From Cerioporus squamosus (taxonomy: Eukaryota > Basidiomycota > Agaricomycetes > Polyporales > Polyporaceae), in the NCBI GenBank assembly GCA_022592435.1, contig JABYQS010000126.1, forward strand, positions 1-64,000: a stretch of 64,000 bases of DNA, in the 5' to 3' direction. Both the position numbers and the translations under genes were made by a program. This document shows, piece by piece, positions 46,865 to 59,149 of this stretch. Positions within the stretch are counted from its first letter, which is position 1; each line of letters starts with the position of its first letter. A model generated the notes under the pieces. That model was not told the origin of the DNA and did no database searches. It was given only the letters and a program-made list of their open reading frames with translations.

Positions 46865-47624
46865 GGCTGGCGGTAGGCATGATTCCGTCCGTTCTTGTAC
46901 TCTACGCCTGGTACACTCTTTGGCACCTTGCATGACATCACCCTCATTCTCTGTTCATCGGCGAGACACCGTCTTGCGAGCGTCAAGATCCGAGATTGCA
47001 AGTATAACATTGGTTGTTCGAGCGCCATGACGGGTCCTTCCCCGCATCAGCGCACTTGTCAGCACAAGTGTCGGAGGCAGGTAAGCCCCCCTCCCATGCA
47101 TGAATACGGCCGTGACGGTGGCTTTCAGGCAGGTAGTGGTGTACTCCATGTGGCGGCCGAGCGACTCGGGTCGTGCGGCCGGAGATCCGCGGACAGCGCA
47201 AGTGGACGGTCCCATGCCGTACCCCGCGCAGATACAGGACAAGGCCGGTTAATGAAATCATTGCACTTTTGACAAAACAGCATAGCTCGGAACTCTCTTT
47301 GAGTGGCACACAATCACTCAGGGCTGCCGCTTGCGGCGATACAGAGGTGTAGGACATCCACCCGGCCCGTGCCAGTGGGCGACAGGTATGTCTAGATTCA
47401 GATTCGCCCGCTCTGCCTCTCCCTCTGCCTTGGGCTCTGCCGCACATTCGGGCCCTTCAACGTGTTCCCCTTGACTTTACCTTGCTGATGGCCGAATGCG
47501 GTAGAGGTATAAGTGGGGGACATGGGACCCCTGCACACACCGCAAGTCGGATACGCTCCCCCCTCGCCCTTCACATCTACACGTTCCTTCTTACCACAAC
47601 CGCTACTTCGATCGATCGTGCGCC
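46865..47624. other. Intergenic, nothing recognised
   Basis: 3' region of the F-box/WD40 gene and upstream region of the terpene synthase. No conserved coding or RNA is seen. Confidence 0.4.
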
Positions 47625-49066
47625 ATGACGGTCGTTATCCCAGCCCCTCCCTCGCCAGTCCTTTCAGGCGCAGCCCTTCCCCCATCGGACCCGGACCACT
47701 TCATCCTCCCAGACCTGGTCGGGCACTGCAACTTCCCTCTCGCGTTCCACCCGCACGGCTACCCCGTCTCCGCCGAGTCCGTGCAGTGGCTTGATTCCGG
47801 GTGCCCCGAGCTGTCCTCCAAGGCGCGCGGGGCGCTCTACGGGCTGCAGGCGGGCGAGCTTACCGCGTTCTGCTACCCGTACTGCAGCGCGGACCGGCTG
47901 CGGGTCGTGAGCGACTTCATGAACTACCTCTTCCACTGGACAACATCTCGGACGGCATGATGCACAAGGGCACGGAGGAGCTCGCAGACACGGTCATGAA
48001 TGCGCTGTGGTTCCCCGACCGGTACATGCCCACCGAGGCCGTGGGGAGGGAGCAGCCGGCGGTGGAGGCCAGCGCTGGGAAGCTCGCGAGGGAGTGAGTG
48101 CGCCGTGATCCGCGTGCTTGCTGCGAGGCAGGCCGGCCAGGCCCGCGTGTGATACTCATCAGCTTCGGTTCCGGCAGTTTCTGGACACGATGCACGCGAG
48201 ACGCGAAGCCGGGGATTCAGGCGCGGTTCAAGGAGAACGTCGAGCTCTTCTTCGAGACCGTCAACCAGCAGGCAAGGGACCGTGATGCGCAGGCCATACC
48301 CGATTTCGAGTCCTACATTAGTGTAAGGCCCTTTTGGGGTTGCACATGCCTTCCGGCCGAGTCGCTGATAGAGTTGTCAGATGCGCCGGGATACTAGCGG
48401 GTGCAAACCCACCTTCGACCTCATTGAGTACGCCATGGACATCGACCTCCCCGAATTCGTCGTACGGCATCCGGTTATCCACGCCCTAAATCAGGGAGCC
48501 AACGATCTCGTTACTGTATGTCCTCCCCTGTCCGAAACTTCTGCCGACGAACTTCTGTGCTAACCTGTTGTTCCTCTAGTGGAGCAACGTAAGTTTCCCT
48601 CATCGCCGATGCCTTCTGTGCTGGTTTTGACATATGTCGCCGCTTTCAGGACATATTCTCCTACAACGTCGAGCAGTCCCGAGGGGACACGCACAACGTG
48701 AGTGCACATGACTGTGGAGTATCGCCGCCCCGGAGCCGCACACTGACATGCTACCCCGCGCGGCAGATGATTGTCATCCTCATGCAGCTCCGTGGGTTCG
48801 ACCTGCAGACCGCCGTCGACTTCGTCGGCGAGCTGTGCAGGCAGACCATCGACACCTTCGTCGAGAACCAGCGGAACGTGCCGTCGTTCGGACCCAAGCT
48901 CGACCGCGACGTCGCGATGTACATCCAGGGCCTGCAGGACTGGATCGTCGGCTCGCTGCACTGGAGCTTCATGACGGAGCGCTACTTTGGGCAGGACGGC
49001 GCCGACGTCAAAAGGCACCGCGTCGTGAAATTGCTCCCGCGTCGGACGCCGTGTACGCACACATAG
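47625..49066 (+). pseudogene. Class I sesquiterpene synthase, broken by a one-base frameshift
   Basis: Would cyclise farnesyl diphosphate. Exons: 47625-48093, 48178-48322, 48381-48515, 48580-48588 (9 nt), 48650-48697, 48767-49066. Summed length is one base short of a multiple of three. The first frame runs LRVVSDFMNYLFHW and stops at 47958-47960. The next frame resumes DNISDGMMHKGTEE at the same place, so a C seems lost at about 47936. This hits the aspartate-rich motif (DNISD). Everything else is intact: RRDTSGCKP, the NSE triad in NDIFSYNVEQSRGDTHN, and the QDWIVGSLHWSFMTERYFG end with a basic KLLPRR. The in-phase 9-nt exon (Trp-Ser-Asn) is notable. Read as a recent pseudogene or an assembly error. 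Confidence 0.85.
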
Positions 49067-49615
49067 AGATGGTGCGTTCTCGCCGATGCATGTGTTTTGT
49101 GCCCCGTAGCCGGCCACTGACCACCTCCTCTTCGTCTTTTGTCCAGGCTGGCTGATTTACCCTCTTCCGCCCTTCGTTATTCGTTATACCGTCAAATCGC
49201 CTTCTCGTCATTGGTTCCGGTTGACTTGCGGAAATGTGCTATTAGCTGTACCACCACTCGCCCACAAAACGCCGTCTTATAACGGTTTGTACGATCTGTG
49301 CTCGCTCATGCTATCCCCATCCTTGTTTTACATATGAGTATTTATGATGTCTAATAGATGATCGTTTGGCTTTACGCCTCCTTAGCAGCACGCAGCACTG
49401 AGCAATGTGTCTGGATGTGGGCAGACCAGCCACTCACTCGGACGCGCAAGAGTAAGTCAGCACAATGAGTAGTACACGTATAGATACAGCATGAGACGAG
49501 CACGACAGCAAGAACACGACAGCTAATGGGAGCAAGATACTAAATAAGGCGGCCAAGACACTCTATTGTCAGCGCGCAAGATAGCGTATAGAAGCAGCTC
49601 AATCCACATGGGATT
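49067..49615. other. Intergenic between convergent genes
   Basis: 3' regions of the terpene synthase (plus) and the SNF2 gene (minus). AT-richer than its surroundings. No gene seen. Confidence 0.45.
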
Positions 49616-52600
49616 CTATCCATCCGTAAACCTGACCAGTCTCTGTTTCTTCCGGGGACGCTCCATCGCAGGGAGCTCGACGTAGACGGTGGAGCGGCGT
49701 GGAAGAGGCGGTGGGGGTGGTGTTGGCGTGTCTACAACATCGACGATCCGGACTTGAGGCGGCCGCGGGGCCGCGGGTGGGGCGTGGGCTTGACAGTTGG
49801 CATTGCCGTTGACTGGATCTGTGCTGGGCTGAGGCGCGAACTCGAAGAGCGGCACATCGAGGTTGACCAACCGCTCAGTCGGAATGGGCAGGAAAATCGG
49901 ATGCTGTGACGGACGGATCGTTAGGGTTGTGAAACACAAATGGTGGGGCGCGTGCGCGTGCCACGGACCTCGATGAAGTCTCGGATAGTTCGGTCATCCG
50001 TGATTTCCTTGGAGAACTCCTCTTTTCCCTCCTTCAGGGCCTTGCTCCGCGCAACCATGACTTCTTCGGAGGTCCCGCGGATGGCAAGGGTCTTCACTGT
50101 ACAAGATGTCAGGACGCCACAACATTTTGAGTGTTGTCATGAAACATACCTCTGACATTCCTTGACTGGCCAATACGATGGACACGCTGAGAGAGAATGT
50201 GAGTGCAGCTCAGACGACAACGACGTATGCGCGACCAACCTTGATCGCCTGAGATTCAACGTCTGCTCTCCACACGGGCTCGCAGAAAATGACGCGTGAC
50301 GCAGAGGTAACGTTGCTAGAGAGTCAAGGTCAGCAGGAGCAGGAAAGTGAGTTGTTACTAGGAGTACTCACAGGCCACGGGCACCATGCTTCAACTCCAT
50401 GAGGAGCACGCGGTAGACTTCACTAGTCTCGAAGGTGGTGATGATGGCTTGTCTCTGCTCGCGCTTCAGCTTCCCGCTGAACTCGAGGTACTTGACCCTG
50501 ATGAGATCAAGCGCCTCTGCGATGAAGGAGAGCGTCGCAGGAGATTCCGAGAAAATCAGGAATTTCTCGCGCGCAGAATACAGAAGAACCTATTGCCGAC
50601 GTCAGTCATACCCAGTTTCGCGCGAGAGCTTGTAACATACCTCGTTCAGTATGTAGTCAAGCTTGGACGACGTCGAATTCTTGACCCGCACACCTGCGAC
50701 CGGAGACAGACGCAGCAGAGTCGAGGCGACCTTCCGCTGCGACGCCGCGTCTTCTTGCCGGACAGGAGCGGCTTCTTCCCCGGAATCAGCGGAGCTCAAG
50801 CGAGCAGCGGCGGCGTGATACTCGCGACGCAGCTCCTCGAGCTTCTGTTCCGCGGTTGCCCGCTTCAGCGATCCCAGAGAGTTGGTCGCCTCGTCCTTCG
50901 GTCGCCTCTCCTTCGAGCCCTTCTTCTTCAGTCGAGCGTGCAGCTCCTCGAGCTCCTTCCACCGCCGCTCCTCGTCAACGACTGTGTGTCCCATTGCAAT
51001 GATGCCGGGCAGGGGCCGGAGGGGATGTGTCATGATGAAATCTCGCAGCTTCAGCAGAGCCATCGGAGGTAGCAGCGATTCGGTGCATATTGCGCGGGCA
51101 TGCTGGTCGAACATACTCCACGCGCCATACACTTGAGAAGGTAGTCTCTCGACACGGTGGAAGGCGTGATAGTGTCTCTGAAGGGCCATCCAGATGGGAT
51201 CATCAAGCGCAGAACGGCTGAAGAGCAAGAGTCAGCGTGGACGAGGCATGGCCAGATGCGAGGAGACATACATATGCAAGATGGACTCTCGGATGAGCGC
51301 ATAATCTTCTTGGCTACCGTGACGATTTTCGAGGTTCCTCAGACATCGTTCGGCATTGCCTAGCCGTTCATCCAGGTGGCTATCGACGACATGCCAGAAC
51401 ATGACGCTAGGGATAGTCGGTCAGCTCCCCGCATTTTCTGTCTGATTAAGACAAGTACGCACTGGGATATGTTCGCAACCAGCTCCTGCAGTGGTCCTGC
51501 ATTCTGATCAGAAGGTCAGTCGACTTCATCACTATCCGTGTGAGTAAGGGAACCGTACCCGAGGATGGAACAGGTAGTCCTGCACAGAGTTGCAGAATGT
51601 CAGCAGGACAATTAGGTTCGCACCCAGACCACTTACTTGATCCTTCCTCTCCGAATCCACCGCGTTGACTGCAATGGTAGCTTGGATGAGGTTGTACGTC
51701 TTGACCGCGTAGGGGTCCATGTCCAACAACACTGTCTCGTGCTGCAGGAAGGGCAGTCGTACGTCCTGTTCAACATCTTCGATCCTATCACCCAACCAGA
51801 CGCAGGTATCAGCATACGTCATCAGACAGCACGAGTAGCACTCGTACCTATGCCGCACCATGACCGACGACATGACCTGCGTGAGCACCTGAAGTTGTCC
51901 AGGCCACGGTCCCTCACGCTCGAATATCGGATCCTTGACGTATGTCGCAAACGCCTTGGGGTTGCTGGCAAACGGCATCATCATGAGGAAATCGGCGAAC
52001 ATTGTCCCGAGCTTGCGGAAGTCCTCCCGCTCGCTGCGGTGCCACCGGCGTTGACGGACATCGTTGTCAAAGCTGACCTCTTCCTCTTCCTCGTCGGGTA
52101 CTGAAGGTCACTCCCGGATCCGAAGTTCAAGCCGAGGAGATTGGCTAGAGAAGTCATGTGAGCATTCGGATGCATGGCCTGAGTGCACGATGGCGCATAC
52201 TGGTGGGAGTACCGGTGACGATCCACCGTCGCTCGATACTGAGGAGTTTCGTGAACATAGCGTAGTCCGTCCGCTTCTCAGCGGCGTTGTGTCCTTCGTC
52301 GACGACCAGACGCTTCCACCGGATCTGTAGCAAAGGAGAGACGCTCTTCCGCCGACTACACTTGCATGAAGGGACACGAGAGCCGCGGAGTGGTTTACAC
52401 TGGCACGGCTTAAGCGTTGATAGTTCTTCAGTTGCCCTCTTCTTCGCCTCCTTAGAGAAACCTGCGAGCCATTGGTCAGTGCTCCACGAACCCTAGCGTC
52501 AAGAGACGCACGAGAATGGCTCATCAAGATCATCTGTTATGGAGACGGTGAGCATTATCCACTGTGTCTCATGACGCAGTGAATCAGATACGCTCACGTC

Positions 52601-54342
52601 GTAATCAGTAGCAAGAACCGGCGCATCGGGCAACTCGTCCTTGTCACGCACGAACAAGACCCTAAGCACCTCCGTGCAGTGTTTCAAAATCTCATTCGCC
52701 CACTGTATCTGCAAATTGTCCGGAACAACCACGAGCGTCGCCGCCGTCAGATACATGACCCGGGGAGCGTTGACTTGAGCACCCCGCGCGGCACCGTACC
52801 CGACGTCCCGCGGGGGGTCGGTGTGCATATAAAACGGGACATTCGCACGAAGCGGGGCCCATAGGTTCTGTTGCTCCAGCTCTGCCTGGTGCTCACGAAG
52901 AGGGACGCGGACGCCGTCTGGAGCAACTCGTATGTGGTGCATCATGATCTCCACGAGGGGGGGCAGGCCGGTATCGCGGAGGACTTTGGATTTGGACAGC
53001 TTTGCGCGCTCGTCGATCGCGGACGCGGTCTGGAAGTGTCGCAGTGAGAGGGGAGTCATGGGGATTCGTTGTTCGTGGAAGGCCTCTTCTGGAGACGGCA
53101 GCTGGTCGAGTGTAGCGAGTATGAGCGAGAGCATCATGATCGTCTTGCCGGTTCCTACAGTGAGCGGAGGCGAGTCAGATTGTTAACGCAAGGCAGGGAG
53201 GAAACATACGAACCCAATTCCTCGCATAGGATGCCCCCTGGTACGGACGATATCCGAGGACGTTCGCTTACAACCTCCATAATCGCAGGCTGCATATAGA
53301 ACGTCCTTCCATCCATGCCACGGATAGGGAGGTATAATGGGTCCTCGATAGAACCACGGTGTGTCTCCCGCGCAGCCATGGTCGATACAGTCCGCCTCTG
53401 ATACTCGTACAGCTTGCTCTGCAATCCTGGAATCTCATCAAGCAGAGTCTCCGTCGCAGGCGACGGCAAGTCGTTGTAGATGTCCAGAAGGCTGCGGTTG
53501 TCCTACCGAATAGCGTCAGCGTTCTCTTCACACGCTGTATGCGGGACACTTACGACGACGCCGTCCCAGAAATGCTTTGGGGTGGAGGAGGAGGCGACGC
53601 TGCCCTCCCACAACGATCTGTCTTGTCGGATGCGGAGGAACAGCGCCTTCAAGCGTCTCCTGCCAGGTCTCAGCACGCTGTCCTCGTCCCGACTCCGCAG
53701 GACACCCCGCGATCCAGGCAGGTCCCAAGGGACGATGTATACGCGAACGAAGAGGAGTGATTGATAGTGGTCCACGAGGTATGTTGCCGCGATGAATCGA
53801 TGACGGATGAGGAACCGCAGGGACTCCCAAGTCTCGGAATCATCGTCGTCCCGCCAGACACCGACTACGGGGGGGTCATGGTCGTGCGGGAATGTCGTCC
53901 ACCCGTCGTCGGCGTGCTGTCGGGGATGTTCTACCAAGCCCAATTCTCCGCCAATAGAGATTGTAAGCGCCCCCGCAGAGAGGAACTTGCTGAGCACGAA
54001 GACACCGTCCATGGTGGTTTCACCGTTCGTTGGAAGACCGGTTGTGGGTGGCGCCGTGTCCACGAGGCAACTGGTACCGCAGTCGACGGAGGTGCCGCAG
54101 GCTCTTCGCCCAGTTGTTTTCGACACCACTCGATCGAGAAAAGTTGTCTGCTGATTCCGGGTCGAGATCAGCTGGGTGCGACTCGGGGAGAAGTCTACAA
54201 ACCTGACGAAGTGACCGGAAGAAGGCAAGAAGATGCACGGCTGTGTGGCTGTGCTGAACCTCAATCTGCGAAGAAATGAGCGCCCGACGCAAAATGGGCA
54301 GCATGACCAGGGGCCGGGTTGTTCAGGACTGCGGCTGCTCAT
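49616..54342 (-). CDS. SNF2-family DNA-dependent ATPase/helicase, with one apparent frameshift
   Basis: A large multi-exon gene; main exons start 54342-53554, 53502-53214, 53154-52598, 52533-52512 (22 nt) and 52461-52201, then continue to a stop at 49616. Motifs in order: motif I split by an intron (CEELG / [15 protein letters not shown]), motif Ia-like [12 protein letters not shown], a Cys-rich stretch (CQCKPLRG...CKC), motif II VVDEGH, motif III IVTGTPT, then the C-lobe [42 protein letters not shown] Lys/Arg-rich tail ends [14 protein letters not shown]. The pattern is SNF2/RAD5-SHPRH-like, but no RING was found. After [13 protein letters not shown] the frame must move by one base (near 52096, CCC before GAC) to reach [11 protein letters not shown] and the rest. 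The N-terminal 260 residues are unassigned. Confidence 0.8.
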
Positions 54343-54772
54343 GTCAACGGGCGTTTGATCACACAACACAGGGTGTAACCTACTGAGTATCTAGTGTAAG
54401 TCTTCCGAGTCTCCTTCAGTTTCGACACGAGTCCGAAGTAGGCGTTGCATGGCGTGCCGATCCCTCACAAATCCCTCACGGCAAACGTTGCCCGCCATCG
54501 CACAGCCGCATTCGGATGCCCAGAGACTGCGGCGGTCTGCGAGGGGCAGCCCGATCAGCTACCTGCATTACATCTTCGGACTTCCCATGAATATAGGTTC
54601 CGGCCACAAGCCCCCCACACCTGAACAGTCCCGCCACCTGACCATCCCAGCCCAGCTTCCGTCCTTACTCGGATGCACATCTAGCACGACCTCCTCAGAC
54701 CCAGCCCAGCCTCTCCTTTCTTCTCGTTCGTTCGTTCTACTCCCGCGTCCTCGGTCCTCGTCCTCGCCATCG
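54343..54772. other. Shared upstream region of two divergent genes
   Basis: Both start codons (54342 minus, 54773 plus) face away from this 430-bp interval, so both promoters should be here. A C/T-rich leader (ttcttctcgttcgttcgttc) lies just before 54773. Confidence 0.45.
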
Positions 54773-56191
54773 ATGTCGGTGTGCGTTACCAACCCGACTG
54801 CGACGCAGTTCACCACCATCACGACCGATGTGGTCTCAACATCAACCTCGGAGAGCGTCTCCACGATTACTCCTGAAGTCACTACCATCACAACTTCGAC
54901 ATGCACGACACCAACACCAGTAGGGACTGCGAATGCCACTGATCCAGTATGTGTGCCGGTCACCACCGTGAGCACCATCGCCGGTGAGTCGTGCTCTTCG
55001 ACATCGCGAGGGGGTGCAGGGAGACTCACACTCGCGTGTCTGGAATTGCAGGTGGCGGAGTGACCACCATCCAAGTCCCTGTGGCGGTAACGATCACCAC
55101 AACATCCACCTCTGCCACAGCGACGCTGTTCACCACTTCATGCACCTCAAGTGACCCCAGCCAGCCTACCAGTCCCACCTCCTCAGCGGGGTCAGACTCG
55201 ACGTCAAGTGGGAGCGGCATGACCAGTGCCTTGCAATCCTCCACTAGCACCTTCACCACGTTCTTCACTTCCGATGGTTCGACCATCTTCACGACCGGGA
55301 CCACCGTGACTGTCATCGGGACGCCTCAGGCAGCGCCGAACACCTCGGGTTCGACGAGTAAACCGGCGAACCTTGGCGCCATCATAGGAGGGACGGTTGG
55401 CGGGGTAGTCGGGCTGGTGGCGCTTCTAGGATTGATAGGGCTCATCAGACGGTGCGTTTTCCCCTTCTGCCCTGTAGAACCTGTATCGTCCTCATGTTGC
55501 TCAATCCGGCAGGCGCGTGCGTCGCCGCCGCGAGCTGGACAACATCGTTTGGCCGGATCAGACGGGGTACTACGAGAAGGTGGACTACCCCAGGGGCAAC
55601 GACCACGCAGACGCGGAGCCCCGTCCGTATACGTACGGCGGGTTAGGGACCTCTGCCACAAGTTCCGAACCCCGTACTGGCGGTTATTCCTCGAATGGCC
55701 ATGAGGAGGACATAGCTCTCGTGCCTATCTCGCACCAGCAACCGTCTTCACCCATGTACCCCAACACCACTCCGACCTCGCCATACTCGGACGCTGCACA
55801 CCCTATGACCTCGCCGTACTCGGACAACGCGCACTTGAACCCAGGCTACTTCCCCAACACTTACGCCAATGTGCCTACGCCCTCGCCCTCGCCCCCGTCT
55901 GCCACTGGAGCCACCTCGTCATACGAGCACCCGCATGGTGCGCAAGCAAGCAGCAGCCAGGGCGGCGCCCGCAACCGCAGCGCGTCCCCGCCAGGACCGA
56001 GCACCCAGACCTACCTCCATCCCGACAGCGGGCTCGTCGCTGTGCCCCAACAACCGGCAGGATCGTCCGCCACCCCGCCCGTGACGTCCCAACAACGCAA
56101 GGCGGCAAAAGCCCGCCACGAGGGCGGACAGCACGAGCCTGAGGAAAGCGAGCCGCCCCCGCCTGCGTACACGGAGGGGCCGTCACCGTGA
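54773..56191 (+). CDS. Ser/Thr-rich single-pass membrane protein with proline-rich cytosolic tail
   Basis: Three exons (54773-54983, 55052-55451, 55513-56191), 429 residues. The first 190 residues are dominated by Thr and Ser (VTTITTSTCTTPTPVG, TSTFTTFFTSDGST), as in heavily O-glycosylated extracellular stalks. One transmembrane helix follows (LGAIIGGTVGGVVGLVALLG, about 203-225), then a basic stop-transfer (RRVRRRRELD) that spans the second intron. The last 190 residues are Pro/Ser/Tyr-rich (SPYSDAAH repeated as SPYSDNAH, ending ESEPPPPAYTEG with a PPxY-like motif). The layout recalls fungal wall-stress sensors, but there is no WSC or Cys-rich head and no clear signal peptide, so that is only an analogy. 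Confidence 0.85.
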
Positions 56192-56907
56192 CCGGTACCG
56201 TTGCTGTCTTCGCCGCCTCGCCTCGCGTTCGCGCCCCATACGCGCGTTTTCCCTGGGTTGTTGTTCTGCATATATCGGATTTCTTTGCTTCGGTGCGCTC
56301 GTGGAGGCTGAATGGGATACGATACGATTGCTTGGCGCTGGACATAGTTTGTTCTCTTAATTGTGACTCTCAGTCGCGTCGGGAGGTTCCATTGATGCCG
56401 CTGTATAGTACGTTACCATGCGAATCTAGTGCGCTGTTGTTTTTCCGGACAGCTCCTTCTCGAGGAGGCGCATTGCCGTGAGACGTCGGGCGTGCCAGCG
56501 GTCGAGGCGCCTCAAACCCCCGCGCAGAACGCCCATATAGTATTACGTAACACCGCTGTAAAGGGCAGTTGTTATGGTTCGGCAACAAGCGTTGTTATTG
56601 TGCGCCATTCGCGCTCGAAGAAAAGACAATAGCAGGGGGACAATGAGGCAGAACGCGTTTCCGCGCACATGGACTATAAAGCGGAGGAGGCGCGTGCGGG
56701 GGAGGATATACTCGCCACTCAGAGCCTCCCTTTCACTATTACGACGTTCACTTTCTGCCCATCGGTGCTGGGACACCCTCTTTCTCGAGAGACCCTCGCC
56801 CTCGTCATTCACTGCCCTCTGCCTCCGTAACGACTCTCAAGTCAAGCCTCGCCGTTCTTTCCTGTTCTTGGGCCACTTCGCATCTCGTCGACGAATAGTT
56901 ACTCACA
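56192..56907. promoter_or_regulatory. Intergenic with TATA box before the next gene
   Basis: TATAAA at 56675-56680, about 230 bases before the start codon, followed by a pyrimidine-rich leader (cctccctttcac). The first 300 bases are presumably the 3' region of the preceding gene. Confidence 0.45.
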
Positions 56908-57894
56908 ATGCTTCCTCCCCGTGCATGTAAGTCGTCCTTCCCTCTCCATTTCCCGCTCATGCCAACGACCCGGGCCGCGCCGTCGCAGACATCTTCCTGG
57001 GCCTGAATGCCGTCCGCGCCCTCAGCATCATCGCCATGCTGCTCGTCTTCGCAAGCAGCATCTTTGTCCTCGTCAACGACGTACAAGCAGTCAACCGCGC
57101 CGCCGCGTCCAGCGTCGACATGACCGACTGCGACTACATCGAGTGCGTCTCCTCCTTGCATCCATCCATCATCCCGAAGAGAACAAACACTGACTGACAC
57201 GCACCCTCAGCGGGAGCACCGTCCCGAACCAGCCCGCAGGCGTCTTCTGGGCAGTCGTGAACCGGCTGCTCATCATCTTCCAAGTAATCGTCCTCATCCT
57301 ATCCGAGGTCGGCTGGCCCGCGCGCTTCTTCCAGACGTACTTCCCCGTGCTCGGGCCCGACTTCGGCCTCGGCGCGCTGGGCATCTTCCAGTGCCTCATC
57401 GGCGCGACGATCCTCTCGCACCACGTCGACGACTTCACGCTCGTCGCCGCCTTCTTCCTCTTCTCCGTCGGCTGCCTCAACATGCTCATCGGCCTCTTCC
57501 GCGAGAGGGTCAAACACAAGCGCTCAATCATGTCCTGGCGCGAGGAGGCCAAAGGCGTCCTCCCGTCGCACAAGGACGTCCGCCCGCAGTTCACGCGCCC
57601 CACGTCGACGTTCATGGGCCGGGTGTTCAACCGCGGCGAGAACGCAGCGACAGAGGCGGGCTACCGCGGGAACGGGTTCGGACGCCAGGGAGAGAAGGCT
57701 GCGGGCCTGAAGGGTACGTCAGCTCCGCTTTGTACTCGCGACTCGCGATAATGGTACTCACCGCCGCTCTACCTGCAGGCTTCGTGATCACACGGCCCAT
57801 CGAGAGCCTCCCGCGCTACGCCCAGTCTCCTTCCGACAGCTCTCGCGCGGGAACGCCAGAGCCACGGTTCAAGTCAAGCACTACCGCGATATGA
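56908..57894 (+). CDS. Four-helix membrane protein, basidiomycete-type (DUF7598-like)
   Basis: Four exons (56908-56926, 56989-57142, 57211-57713, 57779-57894) give 263 residues. The first exon encodes only six full codons plus one base (MLPPRA). Hydrophobic segments: FLGLNAVRALSIIAMLLVF, FWAVVNRLLIIFQVIVLIL, LGALGIFQCLIGATIL, and LVAAFFLFSVGCLNMLIGLF. A basic cytosolic tail follows (RERVKHKRSIMSWREEAKG) with Ser/Pro near the end. I recognise the pattern from other agaricomycetes as a conserved protein without known function; the DUF number is from memory. Confidence 0.82.
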
Positions 57895-58121
57895 GCCCAA
57901 GCACGCACATGCAACGGACATGACGACTCACGAATATCCCTCATGTGACGCCTCCTTGGACACTCTCGCGCCCCCCTCACTGTATCGTTATTCAGACCGC
58001 CTGTAGAGCTGACTGTATCGTACCTGTATTGTAGCTTGCGTAATGGGAGCGCACGCGATGCGTGCTGCTGTGTAATCCAGGGTGACATTTTCGGAGCAGT
58101 GCGGTAAAGTACAGGCGTGAG
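57895..58121. other. Intergenic between convergent genes
   Basis: Only 227 bases separate two convergent stop codons. Nothing else is seen. Confidence 0.5.
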
Positions 58122-59149
58122 TCAGTCCGACAAGTCCATATCGCCCTCAGTGTCCGAGTGGTCTATGCTTGAAGGTGCAGGTATACGAGGTGGAGGCGAG
58201 CGAGGCGGAGGCAAGGGAGGCGGTGAAGATGGAGGAGGCGGCGGCGGCGGCGGGGACGATAGCGGCGGCGGAGGAGGCCAGGAGAAAGCCGACGGGTACT
58301 CAGCTAGTGTCTCTGGACCGAAAGCACCAGGAAGTCGCCAAGGAGGTAACGAAGTCGACCGGGACGAGGGACCTTCTGACGATGCAAGGATTGTCTCCCA
58401 CAGCCTCTGACGGTCGGCGGTATACGTGGAGCTAACGGGCCTGGGATCGTCCTGTGCGATGGCCGGAAGAGCGAATCCCTTGCAGACAGGCAGCCTGGAG
58501 GAGAGGAAGTACGTGCCAGGGTAGTTTGCCCAACGGCTCGGGACGGAGCCGGCGTTGTCTTCGTCGTCTGAAGACGTTCTAGCATCTGCGTCCGCGGCAG
58601 AGGTACCGGGGATAAGGCAGAGCTCTTGACCGTCGTCCGTATGGATGGAGAACTCGAGGTCGTCATCTGATGAATTATCATGCACGCCAGCTATGCGTTC
58701 CCAAACGCGCTCGCGAGGATCACCTACGCCCACCCAGCCAGGAGGGTAGCCCCATCGGGCCATCCTTGGGAGCCATTCGACCCGCTTGCCAGTATCACCC
58801 TCCGCCAGCCCTAAAGCCTCGCGTAGAAGTGGACCCTTGACTTGGCCAGGCTCATACTCGTCCAACCACTGCAAACGCTGCCTGCGCCATTCCTCCACTT
58901 CGTGCAGACGGTGGAAAGGGCCCGCAGATTCGCCGCGGAAGAAATTGAAGAGTTGGCGCGACAGTGACACGAGGGCGCGGTCGAAAGGTTCGGGGCAGTT
59001 GGAGACCGCGTGTTCGGGTGAGCCGCAGTTGAAGCAGCGTCGGACATCCGGGTCCTCTTCTGGACTCTGGTCTCCGAGGACATCTTCATGAACGCGAACG
59101 TAGAGGGGCGCACCAGGTTGCGGATGGTCAATGTATTCAGACGCGCTTG
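58122..59149 (-). CDS. ZCCHC8-like protein: CCHC zinc knuckle plus PSP domain
   Basis: Probable nuclear RNA-processing/exosome adaptor (ZCCHC8 is part of the human NEXT complex). The frame is continuous with no intron. Order: RCFNCGSPEHAVSNCPEP (zinc knuckle), FNFFRGESAGPF, then a PSP-type segment (GQVKGPLLREALGL, EWLPRMARWGYPPGWVG). An acidic Ser-rich stretch and a proline-rich C-terminus follow (a PPPPPSSPPP-type run, then DTEGDMDLSD). No in-frame ATG lies between the knuckle and the upstream stop-free sequence, which runs straight on from the glutaredoxin-like frame (SEYIDHPQPGAPLYVRVHED). The start is therefore unresolved: this may be the C-terminal part of a fusion with the next gene. 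Confidence 0.75.

Noticed and set aside
55740..55850. Repeated SPYSD.AHP-like segments as a tandem repeat array
   Set aside because: Only two imperfect units inside a proline-rich tail; normal low-complexity coding.
58370..58420. Reading the poly-proline end of the ZCCHC8-like protein as a separate GC-rich repeat
   Set aside because: It is in frame with the zinc-knuckle and PSP segments and is common in this family.
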